From an uncultured Spirochaetales bacterium (GTDB lineage: Bacteria; Spirochaetota; Spirochaetia; Sphaerochaetales; Sphaerochaetaceae): a stretch of DNA of 64,000 nt. The stretch lies in the NCBI GenBank assembly GCA_949283305.1, contig CASDRU010000010.1:1-64000 (forward strand). The letters run 5' to 3'. The first letter of the stretch is position 1; each line of letters begins with the position of its first letter. Below the pieces are notes generated by a model, which worked only from the letters and a program-made list of their open reading frames with translations, did no database searches and was not told the DNA's origin. A program made the translations under genes and the position numbers. Of the stretch, positions 43,703-51,542 are shown one piece after another.

Positions 43703-45501
43703 CAGATAAGATTCTCCATTATGTATTCCCTGCGCTTAGGAGTGTTGTCTCCCATGCAGAATGTCATTATGTCCCTTGTCTCCTTTATGGAAGAGATCGA
43801 CACGGGAACAAGGCGCATGTTCTCGCCGATGAACTGTCCGAACTCCTTTGCAGAAATCTCTCCAAGGCCTTTGAACCTTGTGATCTCAGCGCCTTTCAGA
43901 GTGCGTGCAGCCTCATCGCGTTCCTTCTCGCTGTAGCAGTATATGTTGGTGCTCTTGTTCCTTACGCGGAAAAGAGGTGTCTCGAGAATATAGAGATGCC
44001 CCTGTGTGACAAGCTCCTCAAAGAATGTGAAGAAATATGTCATTATCAGATTCCTGATATGGAAGCCGTCCGTATCGGCATCCGTTGCGATTATGACTTT
44101 TGCATAGCGCAGGTTCTCTATTCCATCCTCAATTCCAAGTGCGCACATTATGTTGTAAAGCTCATCATGCTTGTATATGAAGCTTCTCTTCATTCCCTCA
44201 GTATTGGCAAGCTTTCCTCGCAGAGAGAAGACTGCCTGATATCGAGCATCGCGGGCCGTGTTGATAGTTCCACTTGCAGAGTCTCCCTCAGTAAGGAATA
44301 TCATGGACTTTTCTGCCTCAGCCCGGTGGGATGCTGCCTTGTCAGTAAGATGGTATTTGCACTCCTTGAGCTTTTCGATGTTTATTGCAGTCTTCTTTGC
44401 CTTTTCCCTTGCCCCGTTTCTTACAAGCTGCTCTTCCTTATGGATCTTCTCATTGGATATGATCTTTGCCTGTATGCTCTGAGCAAGCTTTGCATTCTTC
44501 ATCAGGGCATCTACAACCGCTTCCTTGACATCTGAGACAATCCAGCCCTTCACATCAGTGTTTCCGAGCTTGTTCTTGGTCTGGCTCTCAAATACAGGGT
44601 CCTGTATCTTTATGGCAACAGCTCCTACAATGCCGTCCCTAATCTCGTTTCCGTTCCAGGATTTCTTATAATACTCATTGACACCTTTCAGTATTCCTTC
44701 CTTGAAGGCTGCAAGATGTGTTCCTCCATCCGATGTGTGCTGTCCGTTGACATAAGAGAAATAGTTTTCTCCAAATCCGTTTGTATGTGTGAATGCAAAC
44801 TCTATATTGTCTTTCTTGTAATGTATGACTTCATAAAGCGCACTGTCTCCAAGCTCTTTTGAAAGAAGGTCCATCAGACCGTTCTGGCTCTTGATGATCT
44901 CCTTGTTGAAGCTTATGGTCAGCCCGATGTTCAGATAGGCATATGCCCAGAGCCTCTCCCTTATGTAGTCCATATTGTAGGAATATTCTCCGAAGATCTC
45001 TTCATCCGGGACAAACTCAAAGTATGTTCCGTCCGCCTCATCTGTATCAAAGGCATCCTCTTTTACAAGCTTGCCGCGCTCAAAGACAGCCGAAACAGCT
45101 TTCTTTCCTCTATTGCTCACCACCTTGAAATTTGAAGAAAGAGCATTGACTGCCTTTGTTCCAACTCCGTTCAGCCCGACTGAATACTGGAATGCTTCTC
45201 CCGTGTATTTTGCTCCGGTATTGATCTTTGACACACAGTCTACAACGCTTCCAAGAGGTATTCCTCTTCCGTAGTCCCTTACTGACACCCTGTTGTTTAA
45301 AACAGTGATGACGATTCTGGAGCCGTGGCGCATGACGAACTCGTCAATTGCGTTGTCTATTATCTCTTTCAGGAGGATATAGATTCCATCGTCTATATGT
45401 GATCCGTTTCCCAGCCGCCCGATATACATTCCAGGGCGCAGCCTTATATGTTCAAGAGGAGAAAGGGAAAGTATGCTTCCCTCATCGTATTTAATTGCCA
45501 T
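43702..45501 (-). CDS. parE: Topoisomerase IV-type subunit B
   Basis: 599 residues. GHKL ATPase with EIIDNAIDEF, DYGRGIP and GLNGVGTKAVNAL; transducer; TOPRIM domain with EGDSASG and DADTDG; and the C-terminal tail. It supplies ATP-driven DNA capture for the ParC partner encoded next. Lack of the long E. coli GyrB insertion and the linkage to a short subunit A favour ParE. The start codon is 7 bases after TATAAT with no ribosome site (leaderless). It is divergent from leuS across 106 bases. Confidence 0.92.
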   Translation of the reverse strand: MAIKYDEGSILSLSPLEHIRLRPGMYIGRLGNGSHIDDGIYILLKEIIDNAIDEFVMRHGSRIVITVLNNRVSVRDYGRGIPLGSVVDCVSKINTGAKYTGEAFQYSVGLNGVGTKAVNALSSNFKVVSNRGKKAVSAVFERGKLVKEDAFDTDEADGTYFEFVPDEEIFGEYSYNMDYIRERLWAYAYLNIGLTISFNKEIIKSQNGLMDLLSKELGDSALYEVIHYKKDNIEFAFTHTNGFGENYFSYVNGQHTSDGGTHLAAFKEGILKGVNEYYKKSWNGNEIRDGIVGAVAIKIQDPVFESQTKNKLGNTDVKGWIVSDVKEAVVDALMKNAKLAQSIQAKIISNEKIHKEEQLVRNGAREKAKKTAINIEKLKECKYHLTDKAASHRAEAEKSMIFLTEGDSASGTINTARDARYQAVFSLRGKLANTEGMKRSFIYKHDELYNIMCALGIEDGIENLRYAKVIIATDADTDGFHIRNLIMTYFFTFFEELVTQGHLYILETPLFRVRNKSTNIYCYSEKERDEAARTLKGAEITRFKGLGEISAKEFGQFIGENMRLVPVSISSIKETRDIMTFCMGDNTPKRREYIMENLI

Positions 45502-45508
45502 AGCGACT

Positions 45509-45538
45509 ATTATAATCCAAATACGGCAGTTTTGACAA
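45509..45538 (-). promoter_or_regulatory. parE promoter, leaderless configuration
   Basis: On the minus strand TTGTCA (45533-45538), 18 bases, TATAAT (45509-45514), 7 bases, ATG. Confidence 0.7.
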
Positions 45539-45572
45539 AACCCCCAAATTCATCCTCGCCTCCTCTTCTCAA

Positions 45573-45601
45573 TTGAAAAAAACCTTTATAGGTTTTATCA
45601 T
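45573..45601 (+). promoter_or_regulatory. leuS promoter, leaderless, with palindromic spacer
   Basis: TTGAAA (45573-45578), 17 bases, TATCAT (45596-45601), 6 bases, ATG at 45608, so the predicted start of transcription is the A of ATG. The spacer contains an AAAACC-N6-GGTTTT inverted repeat (45579-45596), a possible operator. No room exists for a T-box leader. Confidence 0.65.
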
Positions 45602-45607
45602 GGCGCT

Positions 45608-48124
45608 ATGAGCAAATATCCTTTCAGAGAAATAGAAGAAAAATGGCAGAAATACTGGGAAGAGAACAAGTGCTTCAGAACAACTGAGGATCCGTCTTTT
45701 CCCAAAGAGAAAAGAAAGTATGTCCTTGATATGTTCCCATACCCATCGGGAGCAGGTCTCCATGTGGGGCATCCAGAGGGCTATACAGCAACAGACATAT
45801 ATTCCCGCTACTACAGGATGAAGGGTTACAATGTCCTTCACCCGATGGGATTTGATGCATTCGGACTTCCTGCAGAGAACTATGCGATAAAGACAGGCAC
45901 TCATCCTTATGTGACTACAAAGAAGAACATGGACAATTTCTCCCGTCAGCTCAAGAGCTTCGGCTTCTCATACGACTGGGACAGAGAAATTGCCACATGC
46001 GATGAAAAGTACTACCACTGGACACAGTGGATTTTCGAGCAGCTTTATAAAAGAGGTCTTGCATATGAGGCTCATACTCCCATCAACTGGTGTCCGAGCT
46101 GCAAAACAGGACTTGCAAACGAGGAAGTCAAGGAAGGAAGATGTGAGCGCTGCGGAGAAAAGGTCGAGAAGAAGAACATCCGCCAGTGGGTTCTGAAAAT
46201 AACAGCATATGCAGACCGCCTTCTGGAAGACCTTGATGAGCTTGACTGGCCAGAAAGCGTCAAGGCAATGCAGAGAAACTGGATCGGAAAGAGTGAAGGC
46301 GCCTCAGTATTATTCAAGCTTGAGGACTATGATGATTATCTTGAAGTATATACAACACGAGCTGACACGCTCTTCGGCGCAACTTACATGGTCATAGCAC
46401 CTGAGCATCCTTTTGTTGGGAAACTCACTACAGCGGAGCAGAAAGAAGCTGTTGAGAAATACATCGATGAGGCAAAGCACAAGAGCGACCTTGAGCGCAC
46501 GGACCTTGCAAAGGACAAGACAGGTGTGTTCTCAGGAAGTTATGCCATAAATCCGGTTAACGGAAAGAGGATTCCGATCTGGATTGCAGACTATGTCCTC
46601 ATAAGCTACGGAACAGGTGCAATCATGGCAGTTCCGGCTCACGACTCAAGGGACTGGGAGTTTGCAAAGAAATTCTCACTACCTATCATAGAGGTTCTGA
46701 AGAGCAAGGTGGATGTCCAGGAGGAAGTCTGGGAAGGAGACGGAGAGCATGTGAATTCCTCTTTCCTTGATGGAATGAACAAGAAAGATGCAATTGATAC
46801 AATGCTTTCCTGGCTTGAGGAGCACAAATGCGGACACAAGGCTGTAAACTACAAGCTCCGCGACTGGGTCTTCTCCCGCCAGAGATACTGGGGTGAGCCG
46901 ATTCCTGTAATCCACTGTCCGAAGTGCGGCAATGTCCTTGTTCCTGAAGAAGAGCTTCCTCTGACCCTTCCGGAAGTGACAAAGTACGAGCCAAGCGGAA
47001 CCGGAGAGTCTCCTCTTGTGAATGTAAAGAGCTGGGTCAGGACAAAATGTCCAGTATGCGGCTCTGATGCAGAAAGAGAGACAAACACAATGCCTCAGTG
47101 GGCAGGCTCCTGCTGGTATTATCTGCGCTATCTCGATCCGGATAACGAAAAAGAGTTCGTGTCCAGGGAGAAAGAAGAATACTGGATGCCGGTAAGCCTT
47201 TATGTAGGAGGAGCAGAGCATGCTGTCTTGCATCTGCTTTATGCAAGATTCTGGCACAAGGTGCTCTATGACCTCGGCCTTGTAAGCACAAAAGAGCCTT
47301 TTCATAAGCTAGTCAACCAGGGCATGATCACCTCTTTTGCTTATCAGAAGAAGAACAAGAGCCTTGTTCCTGTTGATACTGTAGAAGAGGTTGCTCCAGG
47401 AAAGTTCGTTGAAAAGGAAAGCGGGGAAGAAGTAACACAGGTGATTGCAAAGATGAGCAAGAGCCTTAAAAACGTCATCAACCCTGATGATTACATCAAG
47501 AACTACGGCGCTGACAGCGTGAGAATGTATGAGATGTTCATGGGCCCTCTTACTGAAAGCAAGCCATGGGCTACAAACGGCTTCATGGGTGTTTACCGCT
47601 TCCTTGACAGAATCTGGAGAATAACAACAGAAAAGGAAATTGCCGACACAGAAATGCAATCAGATCTTGATAAACTCATGCATAAGACAATAAAGAAAGT
47701 CACAGAGGATATCGAGAACCTTTCTTTCAACACTGCAATAAGCCAGATGATGGTCTATGTAAATGAAATCAACCGCCTTGATATCGTTCCTAAAAAAGCA
47801 ATGGAGACCCTTGCCCTTCTCCTTTCTCCTTTCACCCCTCACATTGCAGAAGAGATGTGGAGCATCTTTGGTCACAAGGCAAGCATCAGCAAAGAGCGCT
47901 GGCCAGAGTACGATGAGAAGAAGTGCATCGATGATGAGATTGAGTTCGTAGTCCAAATCAACGGCAAGCTGAGAGCCAAGTTCAATGCAGCTCGAGATGA
48001 AGAGAAAGATGTGCTTATAGCCAAAGCAAAAGCAGATCCTAAAGTGATTCCTTGGATTGAAGGAAAGACAATCGTAAAGGAAATAGTTGTTCCAAACAAG
48101 CTTGTGAACATCGTTGTGAAATAA
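45608..48124 (+). CDS. leuS: Leucyl-tRNA synthetase
   Basis: 838 residues, class I synthetase. It charges tRNA-Leu. The HIGH motif is HVGH (52-55) after PYPSGAGL. A zinc-like CPSCKTG...CERCG module and a full editing domain (about 220-400, with [13 protein letters not shown] and VPAHDSRD) are present. A second CPKCG/CPVCG pair lies near 440-480. The KMSKS loop is at 615-619, followed by the anticodon-binding and C-terminal domains. The upstream region gives no Shine-Dalgarno site. A terminator follows 12 bases after the stop. Confidence 0.97.
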   Translation: MSKYPFREIEEKWQKYWEENKCFRTTEDPSFPKEKRKYVLDMFPYPSGAGLHVGHPEGYTATDIYSRYYRMKGYNVLHPMGFDAFGLPAENYAIKTGTHPYVTTKKNMDNFSRQLKSFGFSYDWDREIATCDEKYYHWTQWIFEQLYKRGLAYEAHTPINWCPSCKTGLANEEVKEGRCERCGEKVEKKNIRQWVLKITAYADRLLEDLDELDWPESVKAMQRNWIGKSEGASVLFKLEDYDDYLEVYTTRADTLFGATYMVIAPEHPFVGKLTTAEQKEAVEKYIDEAKHKSDLERTDLAKDKTGVFSGSYAINPVNGKRIPIWIADYVLISYGTGAIMAVPAHDSRDWEFAKKFSLPIIEVLKSKVDVQEEVWEGDGEHVNSSFLDGMNKKDAIDTMLSWLEEHKCGHKAVNYKLRDWVFSRQRYWGEPIPVIHCPKCGNVLVPEEELPLTLPEVTKYEPSGTGESPLVNVKSWVRTKCPVCGSDAERETNTMPQWAGSCWYYLRYLDPDNEKEFVSREKEEYWMPVSLYVGGAEHAVLHLLYARFWHKVLYDLGLVSTKEPFHKLVNQGMITSFAYQKKNKSLVPVDTVEEVAPGKFVEKESGEEVTQVIAKMSKSLKNVINPDDYIKNYGADSVRMYEMFMGPLTESKPWATNGFMGVYRFLDRIWRITTEKEIADTEMQSDLDKLMHKTIKKVTEDIENLSFNTAISQMMVYVNEINRLDIVPKKAMETLALLLSPFTPHIAEEMWSIFGHKASISKERWPEYDEKKCIDDEIEFVVQINGKLRAKFNAARDEEKDVLIAKAKADPKVIPWIEGKTIVKEIVVPNKLVNIVVK

Positions 48125-48136
48125 AGGAGATGCAAT

Positions 48137-48163
48137 GGGGAGCTCAGGCTCCCCTCTCTTTTT
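48137..48163 (+). terminator. leuS intrinsic terminator
   Basis: GGGGAGC (48137-48143), TCAG loop, GCTCCCC (48148-48154), then TCTCTTTTT. Confidence 0.93.
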
Positions 48164-48171
48164 CACTTTTA

Positions 48172-48303
48172 GTACAAATAATTCTTTACAAGAAAAAAAT
48201 ACTCTACACTTTGCCTAGAAATTCAAAAACTAGGTGTATCATGAAGAAATTATTTGTTGCTCTACTTGTTCTGCTTTCTTTTATTGCAATCTCTTGCGAT
48301 GGA
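48172..48303 (+). repeat. Promoter-signal peptide cassette, copy 1
   Basis: About 130 bases covering promoter, ribosome site and the coding sequence of a lipoprotein signal peptide, nearly identical to 49367-49500. The copies diverge abruptly after the lipobox. The main difference upstream is an A7 tract here and A9 in copy 2. Confidence 0.85.
48185..48210 (+). promoter_or_regulatory. Lipoprotein A promoter with A7 spacer tract
   Basis: TTTACA (48185-48190), a 14-base spacer with seven consecutive A (48193-48199), TACACT (48205-48210). The spacer is shorter than the 16-18 bases seen at other promoters here, so this copy may be weak. AGGTG stands 4 bases before the ATG at 48241. Confidence 0.5.
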
Positions 48304-48756
48304 AATTTAAATAATCCCGGAAATGCTAGTGAAGAAAATATTCCCGCTGTCTCTGAAGATGACAAAACCCAAATAAATGAAATGAGACAGGAAGAAAAAA
48401 AGGCTCTCGCAAAAGATTATATTATTGATTTCCTAGATGCTTTTACAAAAGCAACTTCTGGCGAAGATATCCCCTCTTCTGTTTTGGGAATGAAAATAGA
48501 AAAAACCACTTATGGAAATTATTGCAGTTTAAGCGGCTTCAAAGGAGAAAAAGGGCAATACTGGGGATACTTTAAATACATAGAAGAGAAACAAGAATAT
48601 CCTTCAGAATGGACTATTAAAACAGAATCTCTGACATTTAAACTTAGTTTTGTTGGAAATGATATATTTGGAGGAAACAGCAGTGCATCTGATGTAAAAA
48701 TCAATGGTGAAAAAGTTTGTGATAATTTGACAATAAACACAGACGAGAAGCCTTAA
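48241..48756 (+). CDS. Small lipoprotein A
   Basis: 171 residues. The ATG at 48241 is preceded by AGGTG; in-frame codons upstream lie in the leader. The signal MKKLFVALLVLLSFIAISC ends at lipobox Cys19. The mature part begins with Asn/Glu-rich sequence and has one compact domain with a Trp-rich centre (GQYWGYFKYIEEKQ), ending in SDVKINGEKVCDNLTIN. I recognise no enzyme motif. The signal peptide and promoter are shared with lipoprotein B 1.2 kb downstream, but the mature parts are only distantly similar (both end with a KINGxxV element). Surface location is likely; function unknown. Confidence 0.8.
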   Translation: MKKLFVALLVLLSFIAISCDGNLNNPGNASEENIPAVSEDDKTQINEMRQEEKKALAKDYIIDFLDAFTKATSGEDIPSSVLGMKIEKTTYGNYCSLSGFKGEKGQYWGYFKYIEEKQEYPSEWTIKTESLTFKLSFVGNDIFGGNSSASDVKINGEKVCDNLTINTDEKP

Positions 48757-48782
48757 TCCTCATTTTATCTTCCGTGTTAAAT

Positions 48783-49286
48783 CTACTCGTTAAAATCTGT
48801 CTCATAGAAAGCAAGTAGCTTTCTCTCAATTTCTTTGTGCTTTTCTGTCTCAAGAAAATATATATGAAAGAGTTTGCCTTTTCTCCACAAAGAAAGAACA
48901 TTTTGATTCATTTTACAGTTAGTTGGTTGTCCTTTTTCAAAACAATTCCTCGGACTTATTTTTCCATATCCTGAAGAGAATCTCTTTCTCAGGTTCTTTG
49001 CCTCACCTATATATGACAGCTTTGGATTGCCATCAACAAGCCAGACATATACCCCGCATCCTGTAGGCAGGCTATCCATTTTGAAAGCTGTAAATTCTGT
49101 TTTCTTCTTACAGTGCTTGTTTAAGGGCAGTCCTTTTTTGTTGTTATATCTTTCCTGTGGCCTGTCTGTGACTACAGATCCGTCTTCATTTCTCTTTGGC
49201 TCGATATATCCCGCAGATGTAAACCTTAAGCTTTCATCCCTTGTTTTAAGAATAAGAAAATTTCCTTCTATTTTATAGCCTTCCAT
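48783..49286 (-). CDS. GIY-YIG-type nuclease-domain protein
   Basis: 167 residues. GVYVWLVDGNPKLSYIGEAK (about 78-97) followed by NLRKRFSSGYGKISPRNC matches the GIY-YIG fold: the first two strands with GVY and YIG, then the conserved Arg. A late Asn-rich segment TNCKMN and Glu residues in the C-terminal half could complete the metal site. Such proteins include homing endonucleases, restriction enzymes and phage-derived nucleases; specificity is unknown. A perfect AAAGGAGG precedes the ATG. It lies in opposite orientation between two copies of a lipoprotein promoter cassette, suggesting a mobile or rearranged segment. Confidence 0.75.
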   Translation of the reverse strand: MEGYKIEGNFLILKTRDESLRFTSAGYIEPKRNEDGSVVTDRPQERYNNKKGLPLNKHCKKKTEFTAFKMDSLPTGCGVYVWLVDGNPKLSYIGEAKNLRKRFSSGYGKISPRNCFEKGQPTNCKMNQNVLSLWRKGKLFHIYFLETEKHKEIERKLLAFYETDFNE

Positions 49287-49366
49287 TTTTCGCCTCCTTT
49301 TGATTTATCATAAGCTCATCCTCCAGAATTTTACTATCAGAAAAATTTAGAAAATCTTGTCTGCTG

Positions 49367-49500
49367 GTACAGATAATTCTTTACAAGAAAAAAAAATACT
49401 CTACACTTTGCCTAGAAATTCAAAAGCGAGGTGTAATATGAAGAAATTATTTGTTGCTCTACTTGTTCTGCTTTCCATTCTTGCAATCTCATGTGATGGA
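49367..49500 (+). repeat. Promoter-signal peptide cassette, copy 2
   Basis: Second copy of the cassette at 48172-48303, in direct orientation, about 1.2 kb downstream. It carries nine consecutive A in the promoter spacer and a few substitutions before the ATG and at the lipobox. Confidence 0.85.
49380..49407 (+). promoter_or_regulatory. Lipoprotein B promoter with A9 spacer tract
   Basis: TTTACA (49380-49385), a 16-base spacer with nine A (49388-49396), TACACT (49402-49407). AGGTG lies 4 bases before the ATG. Spacing is within the functional range, unlike the A7 copy. Confidence 0.55.
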
Positions 49501-49887
49501 AACACAGCTACTCCGGATGCTCCTGCAGTAAACACAACAGGAACTGAATTCATCAATAAGTATCTGAATGAAGGCAATTCGGCTATGGATGCAATTGGCG
49601 AGATTCTCTATATGCCTGTCTCCGCGATAGGTGAAAATGGCCGCCTTATTCCTGGTTCCTATGAAAACGGAACAATTATTGTAGTAAATCCTATGGAGGT
49701 TACATATAAAGGCTTTAAGAGATCAGCTGAAGAAAATGAAGCTATAAAAGAAGGAACAGAAATCATAATCTGGGGAGATTCTAGGAATTTTACCGCAAAA
49801 CTTGATGATGATGTTTTCTCAGTTACATCATCACTTAGCTTAGACGAAGGTCTTACCTACAAAATTAACGGCGTAGAAGTCAATTGA
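49438..49887 (+). CDS. Small lipoprotein B
   Basis: 149 residues. The signal MKKLFVALLVLLSILAISC (lipobox Cys19) is almost identical to that of lipoprotein A. The mature protein is unrelated or only remotely related in sequence: a short Ala/Pro-rich linker, then a compact domain with FINKYLNEGNSAMDAIGEIL and a C-terminus IIIWGDSRNFTAKLDDDVFS...LTYKINGVEVN. No enzyme motif is recognised. Transcription depends on the A9 cassette promoter. A terminator follows 31 bases after the stop. Confidence 0.8.
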   Translation: MKKLFVALLVLLSILAISCDGNTATPDAPAVNTTGTEFINKYLNEGNSAMDAIGEILYMPVSAIGENGRLIPGSYENGTIIVVNPMEVTYKGFKRSAEENEAIKEGTEIIIWGDSRNFTAKLDDDVFSVTSSLSLDEGLTYKINGVEVN

Positions 49888-49918
49888 TTATTAATGCTTT
49901 TCTCAGCTGTTAATCTTT

Positions 49919-49952
49919 AATGTGCCTCATCTTGGGGCACATTTTCATTCTT
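49919..49952 (+). terminator. Intrinsic terminator after lipoprotein B
   Basis: AATGTGCC (49919-49926), 9-base loop, GGCACATT (49936-49943), then TTCATTCTTTT. The convergent ATPase gene ends within the tail. Confidence 0.8.
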
Positions 49953-51246
49953 TTGAGGAAAGAAGCCAGGCCGCATATAAAGGAACAGAAAAGAGCCCGT
50001 CTTCAAAACCGAAATTCCTTGTAGACAGCCTGATGCTCAAAGAAGGATTATAAGTGTTCCTATATACGGACAGGCTTCTTGATCTGACATGCTCTCCTGC
50101 CTTGACCTCTACTGGAACCACATCTGTTCCATGCTGCATGAGAAAATCTATTTCAGCTCTTCCTGATGATTCCCAGTAATAAAGAGGCATCCCCGCTGAG
50201 GCAAGTGTTGCTGCGACATAATTCTCTGTAAGGCCTCCGATAAAACGTTCCCCTATCTGATTCAGAATTATCTCGCAAGGGAGACCGGACAGCCTGACCA
50301 AAAGACCAGGGTCCAGCAGATACAACTTGAAAGATGAAAGATCTTCATAAGCCTTTAGCGGAATGTCCGGAGCAGAAACCTTTGAACATCTGAGGGTAAG
50401 GCCTGCATCGCATAGCCATTCCAGAGATTTCCCAAATAGCGAGGAAGTTGCACCTTTTCTTATCAGATTGTATTGAAATTTTCTGTTCTCCTTTGCCAGC
50501 TGTGCAGGAATAGTATCGAAAGCTCGGTGAGAAAGTACCTTCTGAGAGTTTTCTGCATACTTTGCAATATCCGCTCTGTAATCAGAAATGATTTCTTCCT
50601 GCACCTCCCCTGCTTTGACATAGCTCTCTTGATCAATAAATGTTTTCACAACTTCTGGCATGCCCCCGATAACAAGGTACATTCTGTAAATAGAAAGCAG
50701 TTTCTCATGCAATGCTGAAGACAAAGGAGTTCTCTCTAAAAAAGAAGTGCGGCAATGTTCCAGCAAAATGTCTTTGCCCAGGGCAATCAGGAATTCTTCA
50801 TAATCCATCGGAAACAGACGCTCTGTCCTCACCTTCCCTACAGGAAAGGAAAAACCCTCACGGTTTATTGCTACACCAAGAAGACTTCCTGCTCCTATCA
50901 CAAAAAAGTCCTCGGCGCTGTCGCAGAAATACTTTAAGGCAGTTATTGCCCTTGGACATGCCTGAATTTCATCAAGGATGATAAGTGTTTTTCCCTTTAC
51001 GAATGAAACACCAGATATAGCTTCAAGCTGTGCAATTACAACATCTGGAGCAAGATCTCCGTCAAAAACTCTTCTTATATTAGGATTTTTCTCAAAATCA
51101 ACGGAAATGACAGAATCAAATTCCTCTCTTGCAAATTTTTCCATGACATACGATTTCCCCGTCTGTCTGGCACCTGTAATTAGCAAAGGTTTACGTCCCT
51201 GTGTTTCCTTCCACTCTTTTAATGTTCTCTCTATCTTCCTGTACAC
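49945..51246 (-). CDS. AAA_14/DUF4143 ATPase
   Basis: 433 residues, GTG start. The N-terminal ATPase has Walker A GARQTGKS (25-32), Walker B LIILDEIQ (about 88-95) and an Arg-rich sensor region. The C-terminal DUF4143 domain ends with a PD-(D/E)XK-like pattern, RAEIDFLMQ...VVPVEVKAG. The family is widespread in anaerobes, often in multiple copies near mobile or defence genes, with no firm function. TAAAAT with an extended TGC lies 6 bases before the GTG, another leaderless start. It is divergent from the AAA/TOPRIM pair with a 296-base spacer. Confidence 0.88.
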   Translation of the reverse strand: MYRKIERTLKEWKETQGRKPLLITGARQTGKSYVMEKFAREEFDSVISVDFEKNPNIRRVFDGDLAPDVVIAQLEAISGVSFVKGKTLIILDEIQACPRAITALKYFCDSAEDFFVIGAGSLLGVAINREGFSFPVGKVRTERLFPMDYEEFLIALGKDILLEHCRTSFLERTPLSSALHEKLLSIYRMYLVIGGMPEVVKTFIDQESYVKAGEVQEEIISDYRADIAKYAENSQKVLSHRAFDTIPAQLAKENRKFQYNLIRKGATSSLFGKSLEWLCDAGLTLRCSKVSAPDIPLKAYEDLSSFKLYLLDPGLLVRLSGLPCEIILNQIGERFIGGLTENYVAATLASAGMPLYYWESSGRAEIDFLMQHGTDVVPVEVKAGEHVRSRSLSVYRNTYNPSLSIRLSTRNFGFEDGLFSVPLYAAWLLSSKE

Positions 51247-51252
51247 ACCATT

Positions 51253-51261
51253 ATTTTAGCA
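51253..51261 (-). promoter_or_regulatory. DUF4143 ATPase extended -10 promoter, leaderless configuration
   Basis: On the minus strand TGC-TAAAAT (TAAAAT at 51253-51258), 6 bases, GTG start at 51246. The -35 region is weak, as is usual for extended -10 promoters. Confidence 0.5.
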
Positions 51262-51471
51262 TAAATGATTTTTAAATCCAGAAAAATCATTCTTTAGTGA
51301 TTAAATTGAAGATAAAAATCTCTTTAATTGTTTATTATGATATTGGATGGAAAAAAGATTCGAAATGACTCTCAAGGCAACTGTGGGAGAAGATACAGGT
51401 CTAACAGGCGGAGGAACTCTTTGTGGGGAAGAATATTCTGGAGTTTTGTCTTCTGTTTGATGAAATTTAAT

Positions 51472-51499
51472 GGTGCACTTCTTTGAGCACTCTTTTTTT
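51472..51499 (+). terminator. Weak terminator-like hairpin ahead of the AAA/TOPRIM pair
   Basis: GGTGC...GCACT arms with an A-A mismatch, followed by TCTTTTTTT. It could insulate the downstream operon from read-through. Confidence 0.4.
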
Positions 51500-51526
51500 G
51501 CCTTCTCCTCTTCTCTGTATTAAAAT
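51498..51526 (+). promoter_or_regulatory. Promoter of the AAA/TOPRIM operon
   Basis: TTGCCT (51498-51503), 17 bases, TAAAAT (51521-51526). This predicts a leader of about 10 bases that still contains GGAG ahead of the ATG at 51543. Confidence 0.6.
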
Positions 51527-51542
51527 ATGAGTGGAGATTGAC

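Noticed and set aside
41708-45501. DNA gyrase genes gyrA/gyrB
   Set aside because: Subunit A is short and lacks a visible GyrA box; gene order and lengths favour topoisomerase IV. Not absolutely excluded.
45502-45607. T-box or other riboswitch for leuS
   Set aside because: The space is 106 bases, shared with the divergent parE promoter, and the leuS -10 box sits 6 bases before ATG, leaving no leader.
51347-51460. 37-residue frame before the AAA/TOPRIM operon
   Set aside because: The product is Gly-rich with no recognised family and no convincing promoter or ribosome site. It could be a remnant, but the evidence is too thin.
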